A DNA stretch of 64,000 nt from Aliiglaciecola lipolytica (GCF_018860635.1 NZ_JAHKPT010000021.1:280674-344673); one strand, 5' to 3'. Positions 26,398 through 35,961 are shown, numbered from the stretch's first letter. Made by a program: numbers and translations. Notes: a model not told the origin generated them from the sequence alone.

Positions 26398-26426
26398 CAA
26401 AGGGCAGCAGTGAAGTTGTTTTAAAT

Positions 26427-26454
26427 AAAAAGGGAGCTGATAAGGCTCCTTTTT
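26427..26454. terminator. Terminator between convergent M1 peptidase and marC-like genes
   Basis: AAAAAGGGAGC (26427-26437) pairs with GCTCCTTTTT (26445-26454) across a 7-base loop, with A and T runs on either side. It lies 30 bases past the peptidase stop and 18 bases past the stop of the opposite gene, so it probably works in both directions. Confidence 0.8.
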
Positions 26455-26471
26455 GATCTTTATTTAGTTAC

Positions 26472-27086
26472 TTAAGAGAAACTACTAATCCACTTCTCAA
26501 TAGATAATGCTTCAATCACAAACTCAACAGAAAGTGCGGCTAAAATCATCCCCATAATGCGGGTAAGAATAGAGGCTCCACCAGAGCCGATAATGCGTAT
26601 GATTTTTCCAGACAGCAGCAACAATACAAGGGTGATAAGCAATACACTTAACATCACCAAAGCGGTAGTAATTTGTTCTTCAATAGGATGAGTATAATTA
26701 TCGGTTAATAGGATAACCGCTAAAATTGCTCCTGGAGAGGCAGTAGCTGGAATCGCCAAAGGGAACACGGCCATATCATGATCTTTATCCATTTCTTTAC
26801 GGCTTGAATTATCATCAAAAATCATTTTAATTCCAAACAGAAATAAAATGATTCCGCCGGCCACTTTAAAAGACAACAGACTAATTCCCATTGCCGTTAG
26901 GATGATTTGACCAACTACAATTGCTCCCAAAAGTACCAAGCTGGAATAAATTATTGTTTTGAATGCTGTTTTACGGCGCTCTGCTGGCGTAAGGCTACTG
27001 GTTAACCCAGCAAAAAGCGCCATAGTGCCTATTGGGTCAACAGTTGCCCAAATAATTAAAAAGTCATTTATTGTTTGTTCCATCAT
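26472..27086 (-). CDS. MarC-family inner-membrane protein
   Basis: The product is 204 residues with about six hydrophobic helices. It matches the MarC/NAAT family: IWATVDPIGTMALFAGLTSSL at the N-terminus, GGIILFLFGIKMIFDD in the middle and IPATASPGAILAVILL. The biochemical role of the family is poorly defined; it was once linked to multiple antibiotic resistance, but that link is no longer held. It is a single gene. The upstream region has a 7-bp inverted repeat (27128-27134 / 27141-27147). The second Met (codon 2) is an equally good start. Confidence 0.88.
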   Translation of the reverse strand: MMEQTINDFLIIWATVDPIGTMALFAGLTSSLTPAERRKTAFKTIIYSSLVLLGAIVVGQIILTAMGISLLSFKVAGGIILFLFGIKMIFDDNSSRKEMDKDHDMAVFPLAIPATASPGAILAVILLTDNYTHPIEEQITTALVMLSVLLITLVLLLLSGKIIRIIGSGGASILTRIMGMILAALSVEFVIEALSIEKWISSFS

Positions 27087-27487
27087 GCTGTATTTACTTC
27101 TCGGTCAAAATATCGAATGTTGATCGCATCAAACCTGATAGTTTGATCATCGGTTAAAAAATGGGGTCAAAAAGGCTATTTCAAGGCAGGTATTATGCTT
27201 GAGATCTTGATAGCAAAATCTTACAAACTAATTTCCAACTAGAACTTAAGCGCAATTGTAAACTTTTTTGCCTCACTTTTCGTAAATTAATTGGTCATCG
27301 GTTGGATTGTATCGAAGCTGAGTAACCTGTATAAATGCTACTTACCATTTGTTATTGTTTAAATGGGATTTGTTGATTCATTTACAACTATATCTGTTCG
27401 TCATTTAGTTAAAAAATGCTTAATACTGGCATTAAAAGCTATTAAGAAAATTATTGGAAAGTTTAACTAAGATATTAAGGAAAGTAC
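27087..27487. other. Intergenic region between divergent marC-like and antiporter genes
   Basis: About 400 AT-rich bases must hold promoters for both genes. The only structure noted is the inverted repeat ATCAAAC / GTTTGAT at 27128-27147, near the marC-like start. AAGGA at 27477-27481 is the ribosome site for the TTG-initiated antiporter. No confident promoter was found. Confidence 0.4.
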
Positions 27488-29317
27488 TTGATTGATATTA
27501 CTGCTGGACTGGTTTTGGTAGGATTGTTATCCATTTTTTGTCAATATTTTGCCTATCGCATAAAACTACCCGCAATCTTACCTCTGTTAATTGTTGGGAT
27601 TATAGTTGGCCCCGTTACCGGTGTGATTAATGCCGATCAAATCTTTGGTGACTTATTGTTTCCTGTGGTGTCGTTGTCTGTCGCGATTATTCTCTTTGAA
27701 GGTGCGTTAACACTAAGGTTTGAAGATTTACGCGGACACGGTTCGATGGTTCGAAATTTGTGTACATCAGGCGCGGTTTTGACCTGGTGTTTAGTGGCTG
27801 TGATCACTCATCTAGTTTTAGATATGTCTTGGGAAATGGCATTTCTATTTGGTGCAATTGTTACCGTGACTGGACCAACCGTTATTGTTCCCATGCTGCG
27901 TACCGTCAGACCAAGCAATAAATTAGCAAATATTCTGCGCTGGGAAGGGATTATTATTGATCCTATAGGCGCCTTGTTAGCAGTCTTGGTATACGAATAT
28001 ATTATTTCTACGCAGGATGCGCTGAGTCACACTCTATGGGCATTTAGCATAACAGTAGGGATAGGTCTTGGTGTTGGTGCTGTAATGGGGTATTTGCTCG
28101 GACTTGCCCTGAGACGAAATCTCATTCCTCATTATTTACGCAATACCGCTGTGCTTACCTTGATGTTAGGCGCATTTGCCGGTTCAAACATGATGGCTCA
28201 CGAGTCTGGATTACTCACTGTGACAATTATGGGGATGTGGTTGGCTAATATGCGCGATGTTGATGTCGATGACATACTAGAATTTAAAGAAACCTTAAGT
28301 GTACTGTTAATTTCTGGCTTGTTTATCTTATTGGCCTCGAGGATTCAGTTGGATTCCATTCTCAATGTAGGCTGGGGCGCGATCATTGTTTTATTGGCAA
28401 TAATGTTTGTTGTCAGGCCAATTTCGGTGATGGTTTCTTCCTTGAAAACAGGTTTAAATTGGCGCGAGCAAGCATTCTTAAGTTGGGTTGCACCCAGAGG
28501 AATTGTTGCTGCGGCAGTATCTGCTTTGTTTTCATTGAAGTTAGAGGCGCTTAATTATGCGCATATTGAAGTACTAGTACCTTTAGTTTTTCTCGTGATC
28601 ATTTCTACCGTTGTGGTGCAGAGTTTAACCGCCGTTCACGTGGCCCAATGGCTTGGCATTCGTGCCCCTAAACCAAATGGGTATTTGATCTTTGGAGGGG
28701 GTGAATTTTGTAGAATGTTTGCCAAAGAACTGATGGATAATGATGTAAATGTGTGTGTAGCCGATACAAACTGGGACTCTATTCGGTCCGCTAGAATGCT
28801 GAATATTCCCACTTACTTTGGTAATCCAATGTCTGAACATGCTTCACGGACCTTGGATTTCACCCTATTTGGCAGAGTGCTGGTCATGTCGCCTTACCGC
28901 CAATTAAATCCTATGGTGACCTTTCATTTCGAAGATGAAATGGGGAAAGGAACTGTATTAGGTTTAAGTAATAATGAGCAACAACAAAGACCTAGCCATC
29001 AAGTATCAGAATCCTATGCGAAAAAATTGGGATTATTTTCGGACGGAATTACCTATGGAAAGTTAGCAAGTTGGGTGGCCAAAGGTGCCAAAATCAAAAC
29101 AACTCGGTTAACGGAAAGTTTTTCCATGGAAGATTATTTGCAAGAATACGAAGGTAATTTATTGCTTTTGTGCGCATTTGATAGTCACAATAAATTACGC
29201 ATGATTACGAACAAAAAATCGTTAGAACCTAAAGCTGGGTGGCGAATAATGAGCTTAGTGATCCCCAAACAAATAGAATCAGAAACGGCTGTTAAATCTA
29301 AGGATGATAAGTCATAA
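27488..29317 (+). CDS. Na+/H+ (cation:proton) antiporter, CPA1/NhaP type, with cytosolic RCK-like domain
   Basis: The product is 609 residues, starting at TTG with AAGGA six bases upstream. Residues 1-390 hold 11-13 membrane helices with TVTGPTVIVPMLRTVRP and RWEGIIIDPIGALLAVLVYEY, the ion-site region of CPA1 antiporters, and SWVAPRGIVAAAVSALF. Residues about 395-590 form a soluble region beginning YLIFGGGEFCRMFAKEL, a Rossmann-type TrkA-N/RCK fold that may bind nucleotide and gate transport. It exchanges Na+ or K+ for protons across the inner membrane. It stands alone upstream of the phytochrome operon. Confidence 0.9.
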   Translation: MIDITAGLVLVGLLSIFCQYFAYRIKLPAILPLLIVGIIVGPVTGVINADQIFGDLLFPVVSLSVAIILFEGALTLRFEDLRGHGSMVRNLCTSGAVLTWCLVAVITHLVLDMSWEMAFLFGAIVTVTGPTVIVPMLRTVRPSNKLANILRWEGIIIDPIGALLAVLVYEYIISTQDALSHTLWAFSITVGIGLGVGAVMGYLLGLALRRNLIPHYLRNTAVLTLMLGAFAGSNMMAHESGLLTVTIMGMWLANMRDVDVDDILEFKETLSVLLISGLFILLASRIQLDSILNVGWGAIIVLLAIMFVVRPISVMVSSLKTGLNWREQAFLSWVAPRGIVAAAVSALFSLKLEALNYAHIEVLVPLVFLVIISTVVVQSLTAVHVAQWLGIRAPKPNGYLIFGGGEFCRMFAKELMDNDVNVCVADTNWDSIRSARMLNIPTYFGNPMSEHASRTLDFTLFGRVLVMSPYRQLNPMVTFHFEDEMGKGTVLGLSNNEQQQRPSHQVSESYAKKLGLFSDGITYGKLASWVAKGAKIKTTRLTESFSMEDYLQEYEGNLLLLCAFDSHNKLRMITNKKSLEPKAGWRIMSLVIPKQIESETAVKSKDDKS

Positions 29318-29383
29318 AGATGGTGAGAAATTTATATATTACCCTGAAAAATTCCATCATTTTGCTAGTTACGTACTCACAAA

Positions 29384-29995
29384 ATGAATAACCGAATTAA
29401 TAACCCAAGTATGGATATTGGTGTATTTGTAAAAACTGAAACAGCGGAACTTCATCGTTCAGTAGAAAGTGATTTGTCTAGGTTTCTATTTCTTAGAAAC
29501 CTGAGCTGCAATACCTATTTGCAAATTCTACAGGCATTTTATGCAAGTTATGCGGCAATGGAAAATGTGCTTCGTGACTACCCAGAGACTAACGAGTTAA
29601 TCGCGGGCAGAAGCAAGTTGCAATGGTTACAAAATGATATTGAATATTTGTCGTCACAGTTGCAAACCATTCCCGCCATTGTTAATCAAAACATCGAAAT
29701 TGTTGCCTCCAGCAGTGCTGAGGCGATGGGAATGTTATATGTCATGGAAGGAGCTACCTTGGGGGGAGCGCATATTGAACTACGGTTGAATAAACATGAT
29801 TGGCTTAGTGAATCTGCAGGTCTGTCATTTTTCAAAAGTTACGGTGATTTTCGTTTAGCAAAGTGGCGCGAGTTTAGCGAAGCGCTCAAAATGTTCCATC
29901 AACAAAATGTTTTGAGTGAGTTGGATATTCAAAAAGGTGCGCAAAAAGCGTTTCATTGTATCCAAAGCTGCTTAAGGGGAGCGCTTAATGAATGA
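29384..29995 (+). CDS. bphO: Biliverdin-forming heme oxygenase, BphO type
   Basis: The product is 203 residues. It opens heme to biliverdin, the chromophore of bacteriophytochromes. KTETAELHRSVESDLSRF contains the proximal His ligand (TAELH), and AMGMLYVMEGATLGGAHIELRL is the conserved distal helix of BphO-type heme oxygenases. Its last 8 bases overlap the phytochrome gene, indicating translational coupling and a two-gene unit that makes both chromophore and receptor. The true start could be slightly downstream (ATG at codon 10). Confidence 0.93.
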   Translation: MNNRINNPSMDIGVFVKTETAELHRSVESDLSRFLFLRNLSCNTYLQILQAFYASYAAMENVLRDYPETNELIAGRSKLQWLQNDIEYLSSQLQTIPAIVNQNIEIVASSSAEAMGMLYVMEGATLGGAHIELRLNKHDWLSESAGLSFFKSYGDFRLAKWREFSEALKMFHQQNVLSELDIQKGAQKAFHCIQSCLRGALNE

Positions 29996-32327
29996 GCAAT
30001 TCGATGTAACCATAGATAATTGTCATAAAGAACCAATTCATATACCTGGCTCAATACAGCCTCATGGTTACCTGCTAGTGGTGCATCCTGAGACTTTTCG
30101 TGTGCATTACGTTAGTGAAAATATGGCAGAGTTGACAGCTATTCCGTTGACCGAATTGGTTTCAATACCACTAGATAAGTTGCTGGACAACGACTTTGTA
30201 GAGCTTCTAAAGAAACTGGAGTTCGAGCATGGATTCAGTGAGATCAATCCTCAACGTGTAAGCCTTCTTACTCAACAATCTAGCGCGCAAAAATTTAATG
30301 CGGTGATGAGCATTAATGAGCGATTTCTAATTATTGAATTAGAACCTAAAATTAATGAGGATGCTGTCTCGTTTAATCCAGTAAAGAACTTGATTAATTT
30401 GTCACTCAATAACTTGATGGTAACCCACGATATTGAGAGTGTATTCGAGCATGCAGTCGATCAAATACGAGATATCACAGGTTTTGATAGAGTGATGCTG
30501 TATAAGTTTGATCAAGATTATAACGGTGAAGTGGTTGCAGAATCCAAAGTAGACTCGTTAAATTCATTTTTAAAACAACATTTCCCTGAATCTGACATCC
30601 CTAAACAGGCTAGAGAACTTTATATAAAAAATCCAATTCGCTTACTAGCAGATGTGGATGCGATTCAATCGCCGCTCTATCCTCAAGACCAACCTGTGGA
30701 TCTTGGGCAAGTGGTGCTAAGAAGTGTTTCTCCGATACATTGTCAGTATCTTCGTAATATGGGCGTAAAGTCGTCGATGTCCATTAGCTTAATTGTTTCT
30801 GGCAAGTTATGGGGGCTAATCGCATGTCATCACTATTCACCTCACGTTGTTAATTTTGAAACCCGCGAAGTGGCGCTTTATTTTGGTTTAATGCTGTCAT
30901 ATATCATTTCCTTAAAAGTGCAGGCGGACGCCGAGCATCGAGATTCAGTCGTACGTTCGCTAAACGCCTCAATTACTGAAAAAATGGCGGAACATATTTT
31001 CTTTACGGACGGGTTGCGTGAAGAGTCAAAAAATTTAAAACGAATGATGAATTCAACCGGTGTAGCTTGGCGTTTAGAAGATAAAACCGAGTGTTTCGGG
31101 GTAACACCTCCTACTGAGCGTATTGAAGCACTTTATGAGTGGGCGACGTCTAATAAATTAATCAACGATACCATTTATTACACTAACACATTGAGTAAAG
31201 ACTACCCCGAATTTGCAGATATCAGCGATATTGCCAGCGGTGTTTTTATTCTGTCAGTTTCCTCAGTCAGTAATCTATTTATTATTTGGTTTAGAAAAGA
31301 AGTAGAACAAACCAAAGATTGGGGAGGAAAACCAGAAAAAATGATTGAATTTCTCGATGACGGTAGTCACCGTCTGATGCCACGCAGTTCATTTAGGTTG
31401 TGGCGCGAAAATGTGAAAAATCAAGCGCTGGCATGGGAACCCATAGAGTTGTCTTGTGCGCTAAAATTTAGAAATACTGTGGTTAATTATGTGCTGTCTA
31501 AATCGGAACGTTTAGAGCAAATAAACGAAACCTTGGAACAGAAAGTGGCGGCCCGGACAGAGCAGCTCAGAATAGAAATTGCAAACAAAGAGCGAGCTCA
31601 ACTCGAACTTGTGGAAGCACTCTCGAAATCTGAAGAATCTAACCGAGAACTAGAGCGTTTCGCTTTTGTTGCTTCCCATGACTTACAAGAACCTTTGCGA
31701 AAGATTCAATCATTTGGTGGACGAATTGAATATTCGGAGTCAACATTAAGTGATAAAGGCAAAGTTTATCTCGAAAAAATGATGACTTCAGCGCAAAGAA
31801 TGCAAACGTTGATAAAAGGTATTCTGAGCTTTTCGCGTATTCATCGTGCCAATGATGGATTCATTAATTTGAGTTTTGATCAGTTAATTCAAGACGTTAT
31901 TCTTGATTTGGAAATGTTAATCGCGGAAAAAGACGTGATTATCAATACCGCTCACATTGGCGAAGTTTATGGTGACCAAAATCAATTACGTCGTGTGGTA
32001 CAAAACATAATTCAAAATTCCATCAAATTTACTTCACAAGGAACACAGCCAAAAATTGATATTGATGTCACCCATAAAGATGAAAAATTTGTGACTATTG
32101 CGTTCAAAGATAATGGAGTAGGTTTCGATGGTATTCATATGCAAAAGATATTCGGTTTGTTTGAACGGCTTCATGGTAAGTCAGAGTATGAAGGCACAGG
32201 CTTGGGATTAGCTATCTGTAAAAAGATATTGAGCCGTCATGGCGGTAAAATTTGGGCAGATTCAGAACTTGGAAAAGGCGCTACATTTTTCATAACCGTG
32301 CCTCTTATTGACCCTAAAATTAACTAG
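29988..32327 (+). CDS. bphP: Bacteriophytochrome histidine kinase
   Basis: The product is 779 residues with domains in order PAS (about 10-115), GAF (about 130-315), PHY (about 320-505), coiled linker, HisKA and HATPase. Cys12 in DNCHKEPIHIPGSIQPHG is the expected biliverdin-attachment site. FPESDIPKQARELY is the GAF D-I-P motif, and LMPRSSFRLW is the PHY tongue. FVASHDLQEPLRKIQ holds the phosphorylated His, and DNGVGFD plus GTGLGLAICKKI are the ATP-binding boxes. It should report red/far-red light to a response regulator, most likely the one encoded 94 bases downstream. Confidence 0.95.
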   Translation: MNEQFDVTIDNCHKEPIHIPGSIQPHGYLLVVHPETFRVHYVSENMAELTAIPLTELVSIPLDKLLDNDFVELLKKLEFEHGFSEINPQRVSLLTQQSSAQKFNAVMSINERFLIIELEPKINEDAVSFNPVKNLINLSLNNLMVTHDIESVFEHAVDQIRDITGFDRVMLYKFDQDYNGEVVAESKVDSLNSFLKQHFPESDIPKQARELYIKNPIRLLADVDAIQSPLYPQDQPVDLGQVVLRSVSPIHCQYLRNMGVKSSMSISLIVSGKLWGLIACHHYSPHVVNFETREVALYFGLMLSYIISLKVQADAEHRDSVVRSLNASITEKMAEHIFFTDGLREESKNLKRMMNSTGVAWRLEDKTECFGVTPPTERIEALYEWATSNKLINDTIYYTNTLSKDYPEFADISDIASGVFILSVSSVSNLFIIWFRKEVEQTKDWGGKPEKMIEFLDDGSHRLMPRSSFRLWRENVKNQALAWEPIELSCALKFRNTVVNYVLSKSERLEQINETLEQKVAARTEQLRIEIANKERAQLELVEALSKSEESNRELERFAFVASHDLQEPLRKIQSFGGRIEYSESTLSDKGKVYLEKMMTSAQRMQTLIKGILSFSRIHRANDGFINLSFDQLIQDVILDLEMLIAEKDVIINTAHIGEVYGDQNQLRRVVQNIIQNSIKFTSQGTQPKIDIDVTHKDEKFVTIAFKDNGVGFDGIHMQKIFGLFERLHGKSEYEGTGLGLAICKKILSRHGGKIWADSELGKGATFFITVPLIDPKIN

Positions 32328-32421
32328 TGTACGTTATCGTTATTAACAATCAGAACCTTGTGATATATTCGCGATTAAAAATAATAACAAAGACCTTTGT
32401 AAGGGAAAACAGGTTCCAGTC

Positions 32422-32871
32422 ATGAATAATATAAGTTCAGTAGCGACAAAACTTAGAGCGGTCAGTTACATTTTAGTGGCGGAAGATGATTTGGATGATC
32501 AAGAGCTGATCCGTGACGCGCTAACTGAAAATAATCTGACATTGGATAAAATTAAGTTTGCGCAAGATGGCGAAGAGCTAATATCGGTGCTTAATAGTGC
32601 TGAAGTGCTGCCAAACTTGATACTGCTAGATTTAAATATGCCGCGTAAATCGGGGAGAGAAGCGCTGGCAGAAATTAAGCAAGATCCAAGACTCAAACAT
32701 ATACCGGTTATAATTTTCACAACGTCTGATTCTGAAATTGATATCAAAGAGTGTTATTTTCTGGGCAGTAACGCTTATTTAACTAAACCAAACAACTACT
32801 TTGCTCTTGTAGCATTAATGAAAGACCTAATTAACTTTTGGTTTTGCCAAGCGCAAATGGTTATCGATTAA
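32422..32871 (+). CDS. Single-domain response regulator (phytochrome partner, RcpA-like)
   Basis: The product is 149 residues consisting only of a receiver domain. The acidic cluster E21-D22-D23, phosphoacceptor Asp70 in LLDLNMP, Thr100 and Lys122 are all present. The insert between strands and the short C-terminal tail (LINFWF) resemble the CheY-like partners of phytochromes such as cyanobacterial Rcp1. It has no output domain, so it must act by protein contact. It follows the phytochrome by 94 bases and its own AAGGGAAAA ribosome region. Confidence 0.92.
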   Translation: MNNISSVATKLRAVSYILVAEDDLDDQELIRDALTENNLTLDKIKFAQDGEELISVLNSAEVLPNLILLDLNMPRKSGREALAEIKQDPRLKHIPVIIFTTSDSEIDIKECYFLGSNAYLTKPNNYFALVALMKDLINFWFCQAQMVID

Positions 32872-32909
32872 CGATGACAAACTCCCCCTTTATAAACATT
32901 CTAATCAAA

Positions 32910-32986
32910 TGGCGTCCCCTAGAGGATTCGAACCTCTGGCCTACCCCTTAGGAGGGGGTCGCTCTATCCAGCTGAGCTAAGGGGAC
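32910..32986 (-). tRNA. tRNA-Arg (anticodon CCT)
   Basis: The minus strand folds to a complete cloverleaf: acceptor GTCCCCT/AGGGGAC, D-arm AGCTCAGCTGGATAGAGC, and anticodon stem ACCCC/GGGGT with loop CTCCTAA giving anticodon CCT. The T-arm is CAGAGG TTCGAATCCTCTAG, and the CCA end is encoded. It reads AGG codons. Such tRNA genes are common integration sites, but no integrase is nearby. Confidence 0.95.
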
Positions 32987-33130
32987 ATGTTCCAACATCA
33001 GAGCGGGCAAGACTATACTAAATTTGGCAGTATTAAGACAAGTCTGGGTTTACTGGTTTTTAATGAGAAATCGAATAGCAATTTCGATGTGCTTAAAAGG
33101 ACATCAATAATCTAATCGCAAGCCCCTAAT

Positions 33131-34309
33131 TTATTGTCTGGAAACAAAATCATTGGCTTGAATATTGGCCAGTAAAGTACCGTCTTTTGATACCGCAACC
33201 GCAGTCCCTGGCGAAACACTCACAACTCGCACTGGGGTAGGGTGTAGATTAAACTGGGTAAAGGTTTGGCCCTGAGGGTTGTGTTTCTGTTGCAGCTGAA
33301 ATAGGGTGAATTCATCACCGTTTTGAATGCCTTGGTTGCTACCAATATTGAGGGTTAGTTGATCACCTCTTACTTGTATTATGCGTCCGTACGTAGGCGA
33401 ACAAGCTAACTTTTCGTCAACGTTAATAGCAATATCCTGCATGATTGAGGAAATTGCCACACCGTAAGCACTTTGCCACAACAGGCCGCTATTTATGTCG
33501 ACACTTTGATGAGTATCGAAGTCCCATGGTGCGTTTGAAGAATATAATTTCTGCCACATCAATGTACCAGTGTAACCGTCATAAAGGGCAACTTGATAGC
33601 TGAAATTTCTTATTGGTGTAGGGTTATTCCAAAATTGCCATTTAGACTGGTTAACATTGTTTAAACTTAGATCCTTAACGGTGGCAGTTAGCACATATTG
33701 AGAGCTTGATTGTTTGGCTAGTGCCATTGCATCGTTGATCATTGAAAGCGGTTGTTGCGCATAGTAGAAAGGTAATATGGTTTGAATACTCGATTGCTGT
33801 GCGAAGTCTTCGAAGTTTTGTTGAAGTACTTCTGGCAACCTAGTACCTATTTCAAATAGATTGCCGGTAGTGGCTTGCTCTCGGTTGTCTATTGGGTGCC
33901 AAGTGGTAACTATACTTTTAGGGTATTCTGATGATTGACATGTGTTTTTTTGAGGGAAAATATCTGCCCGCAAGGAAACTGTGAGGTAGCCATCTCTAAA
34001 AACTTCATCTATTAATTCAATACTATTGACTTCGCCACTGGCGCGAATCGTTAAGTCATCATTTTGCAATACGCCGTTTGCCATTTTTTGCACACTGTGT
34101 ACCGAAGCTCCGGCAAATAACAATACTTGCTTAATTGCTTCTTGGGTCGCATTTTGCCGCGCTAACTCAATATTGCCGTTTCTTATTGCCGCTTGACCAC
34201 TGGACTCGAACCAAGCTGCCAACGACTGCGCTGAAAAGAGTGCTGCGCAAAAGGCACAGAACAAAGTGATTAACTTAACAGAAAAAATTTGGCAGTTTAT
34301 GGGCTTCAT
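33131..34309 (-). CDS. flgT: Flagellar assembly protein FlgT
   Basis: The product is 392 residues from ATG 34309; the open frame extends to 34378. The signal peptide ends near AQSLAA, immediately followed by WFESSGQAAIRNGNIELARQNATQEAIKQVLLFAGA, the typical FlgT N-terminal domain. The C-terminal domain ends with an SH3-like stretch (GIQNGDEFTLFQLQQ). FlgT forms part of the H ring that strengthens the polar sheathed flagellar basal body in Vibrio-type motors. It is divergent from flgP, as is usual for this group. Confidence 0.9.
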   Translation of the reverse strand: MKPINCQIFSVKLITLFCAFCAALFSAQSLAAWFESSGQAAIRNGNIELARQNATQEAIKQVLLFAGASVHSVQKMANGVLQNDDLTIRASGEVNSIELIDEVFRDGYLTVSLRADIFPQKNTCQSSEYPKSIVTTWHPIDNREQATTGNLFEIGTRLPEVLQQNFEDFAQQSSIQTILPFYYAQQPLSMINDAMALAKQSSSQYVLTATVKDLSLNNVNQSKWQFWNNPTPIRNFSYQVALYDGYTGTLMWQKLYSSNAPWDFDTHQSVDINSGLLWQSAYGVAISSIMQDIAINVDEKLACSPTYGRIIQVRGDQLTLNIGSNQGIQNGDEFTLFQLQQKHNPQGQTFTQFNLHPTPVRVVSVSPGTAVAVSKDGTLLANIQANDFVSRQ

Positions 34310-34630
34310 TTCAAAAAATATCCAATTAACGCTTAAATTCAAAACGGCTTTAACGTGTGTATTTGCATGCGTAGCCACTTTTTACGTATTTAGTTACTAT
34401 AGTTAGTAAATCAGGTAATGCATCTTTTGTACCTGTTTTCAGATGGCGGTTAATCAGTAACCAATTTTCTTCTATCACAGTTGGTCTACTTACTTGGATC
34501 TCAATTTTTTTGTGATAAGGAACAAATATTGCAGTGAAAAATCTTGAAGACAGTTTGAAATGGTTTTGAATTATCAATTGAAGCCTAATGCAGCTTAACA
34601 ATGCGCTGTAAAGATACTACTGAGAAAAAT
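34310..34630. other. Divergent region between flgT and flgP
   Basis: About 320 bases hold the control signals for both genes. An 83-codon minus-strand frame (34350-34601) has no ribosome site or recognisable product. I see no clear sigma-54 or sigma-28 promoter. Unlike in vibrios, no flgO gene is present here. Confidence 0.5.
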
Positions 34631-35095
34631 ATGAAACTAATTTATACCTTTGTGATTGCGGGATGTCTAGCCGGATTAATCGGTTGTCAAAACATCATAG
34701 ACAAACAAGTAGAGTGGGAAACCATCGAACCTGATTCTTATCCTGTTATTCGCTCTATCGGCTATGCGCCAATAGATGCTCAACGGGGAAATAACCGTTC
34801 AGCGAAAGTACTAATGGCAGTGAAAGCATCGAAACTGGATGCTTACCGTGAGCTAACTGAGCAGGTTTATGGACAAAAAATTGACGGTGAACAGTCTTTG
34901 GCTAATCTTGTGCTCACTGATACTCAACTAATGGCCAGTGTTCAAGGTGTGATCCGCGGTGCACGAGTAGTAAAAAGCTACCCCATTGGCAATGACTCTT
35001 ATGCCACAGAGTTGGAGTTGGATTTTAGCCTAGTGCATGATTTATATCTGAGTACTGCCAAGCCGAAACAAGTGAAGAAAGTTCGTTATTATTAA
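34631..35095 (+). CDS. flgP: Flagellar outer-membrane lipoprotein FlgP (LPP20 family)
   Basis: The product is 154 residues from ATG 34631; the open frame begins ten codons earlier. A lipoprotein signal ends LIGC. KVLMAVKASKLDAYRELTEQVYGQKIDG and LMASVQGVIRGARVVKSYP are diagnostic of LPP20/FlgP proteins. FlgP forms part of the outer-membrane-associated basal disk or H ring of polar flagella. The gene converges on flgN with a 25-base gap. Confidence 0.9.
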   Translation: MKLIYTFVIAGCLAGLIGCQNIIDKQVEWETIEPDSYPVIRSIGYAPIDAQRGNNRSAKVLMAVKASKLDAYRELTEQVYGQKIDGEQSLANLVLTDTQLMASVQGVIRGARVVKSYPIGNDSYATELELDFSLVHDLYLSTAKPKQVKKVRYY

Positions 35096-35120
35096 ATTCT
35101 ATTCCTTTGAGAACGAACTT

Positions 35121-35546
35121 TTAAACGGTCACACTCTTACCTGAAGAACCACCTTTAGGTTTGCCGCTTTTATCGTAAGTCATGGTTTCTTTAGCTCGGG
35201 ATTCTAACAGCAAAGTGCGAAGATGTTGCAAGCGCAACTGACCTTGTTCTACCGCTTTTTGATTGATCTCGGTTCTGAATTTACATTGGGACAAAGATTG
35301 ATTAATTTGATCAAATAAGTCTGTTACAGCTTGCTCTGATGTTGCTTCAGGTTGTTTCTCAACTTCCTGCTCAACGCTTTTGTCAGTGCTGGCAATCGAT
35401 TCTAACAATTCCGATTTTTCATTGATAACGGAAGTGAGTGATTCAGCGTCTCGCGTACTGATTAAATGCAGCTCAGACTCAAGCAATAAAATAAGTGAAT
35501 CAAGTTGTTGTTTCTGTTTTTGGAGGAGGGCAATTAGGTTTTTCAT
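35121..35546 (-). CDS. flgN: Flagellar chaperone FlgN
   Basis: The product is 141 residues, almost entirely helical. KNLIALLQKQKQQLDSLILLLESELHLISTRDAESLTSVINEKSELL is typical of FlgN, the export chaperone for hook-filament junction proteins FlgK and FlgL, both encoded in this window. It lies 48 bases after flgM in the same orientation, probably in one transcript. Confidence 0.9.
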   Translation of the reverse strand: MKNLIALLQKQKQQLDSLILLLESELHLISTRDAESLTSVINEKSELLESIASTDKSVEQEVEKQPEATSEQAVTDLFDQINQSLSQCKFRTEINQKAVEQGQLRLQHLRTLLLESRAKETMTYDKSGKPKGGSSGKSVTV

Positions 35547-35594
35547 TTAGCTTTGCTTTTATTTTGAGAAGCTAAACCAATCTGGCATCAAATT

Positions 35595-35927
35595 CTAATC
35601 TTCAATGCCAAATACTTGAGCTTCGAGTTTGCTAATTTTTTGCGCCAATACTTCAGGGTTAACGCGATATTCTCCATTCTGTATGGCTTTTTTCAATTTG
35701 TCGACCTTTTCCTGATTGACAGGTGTATCACTAGATTTCTTTTGAACCTGGCTAAGCTGCTGAGCAGATTGCGTGAGTGATACTGAATCTTGACGTGGCG
35801 CTTCTGCAGACTTAGATTGCTGAGCAGCAGATTGCGCAGTCGCTTGACTCTGAGATTGCTGTTGATTCAGCCTCTGATTCTCAAGTTGTGGCTTTTGATT
35901 TCCACTATTTATATTGTTAATTGCCAT
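35595..35927 (-). CDS. flgM: Anti-sigma-28 factor FlgM
   Basis: The product is 110 residues. The N-terminal half is Gln/Ser rich and disordered. The C-terminal half (VDKLKKAIQNGEYRVNPEVLAQKISKLEAQVFG) is the sigma-28-binding region. FlgM holds FliA inactive until the hook is finished and FlgM is exported, after which flagellin genes are switched on. A near-perfect sigma-28 promoter precedes it, giving feedback. The Gln-rich insert makes it slightly longer than the usual 95-100 residues. Confidence 0.93.
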   Translation of the reverse strand: MAINNINSGNQKPQLENQRLNQQQSQSQATAQSAAQQSKSAEAPRQDSVSLTQSAQQLSQVQKKSSDTPVNQEKVDKLKKAIQNGEYRVNPEVLAQKISKLEAQVFGIED

Positions 35928-35961
35928 AATGACCTCGAATACCTAATTTGCCTCACTTATC

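Noticed and set aside
32910-32986. tRNA-Arg as an integration site of a genomic island
   Set aside because: No integrase, no repeated tRNA end and only core flagellar genes are adjacent.
34350-34601. 83-codon minus-strand frame between flgT and flgP
   Set aside because: No ribosome site and no recognisable protein; it overlaps the likely control region.
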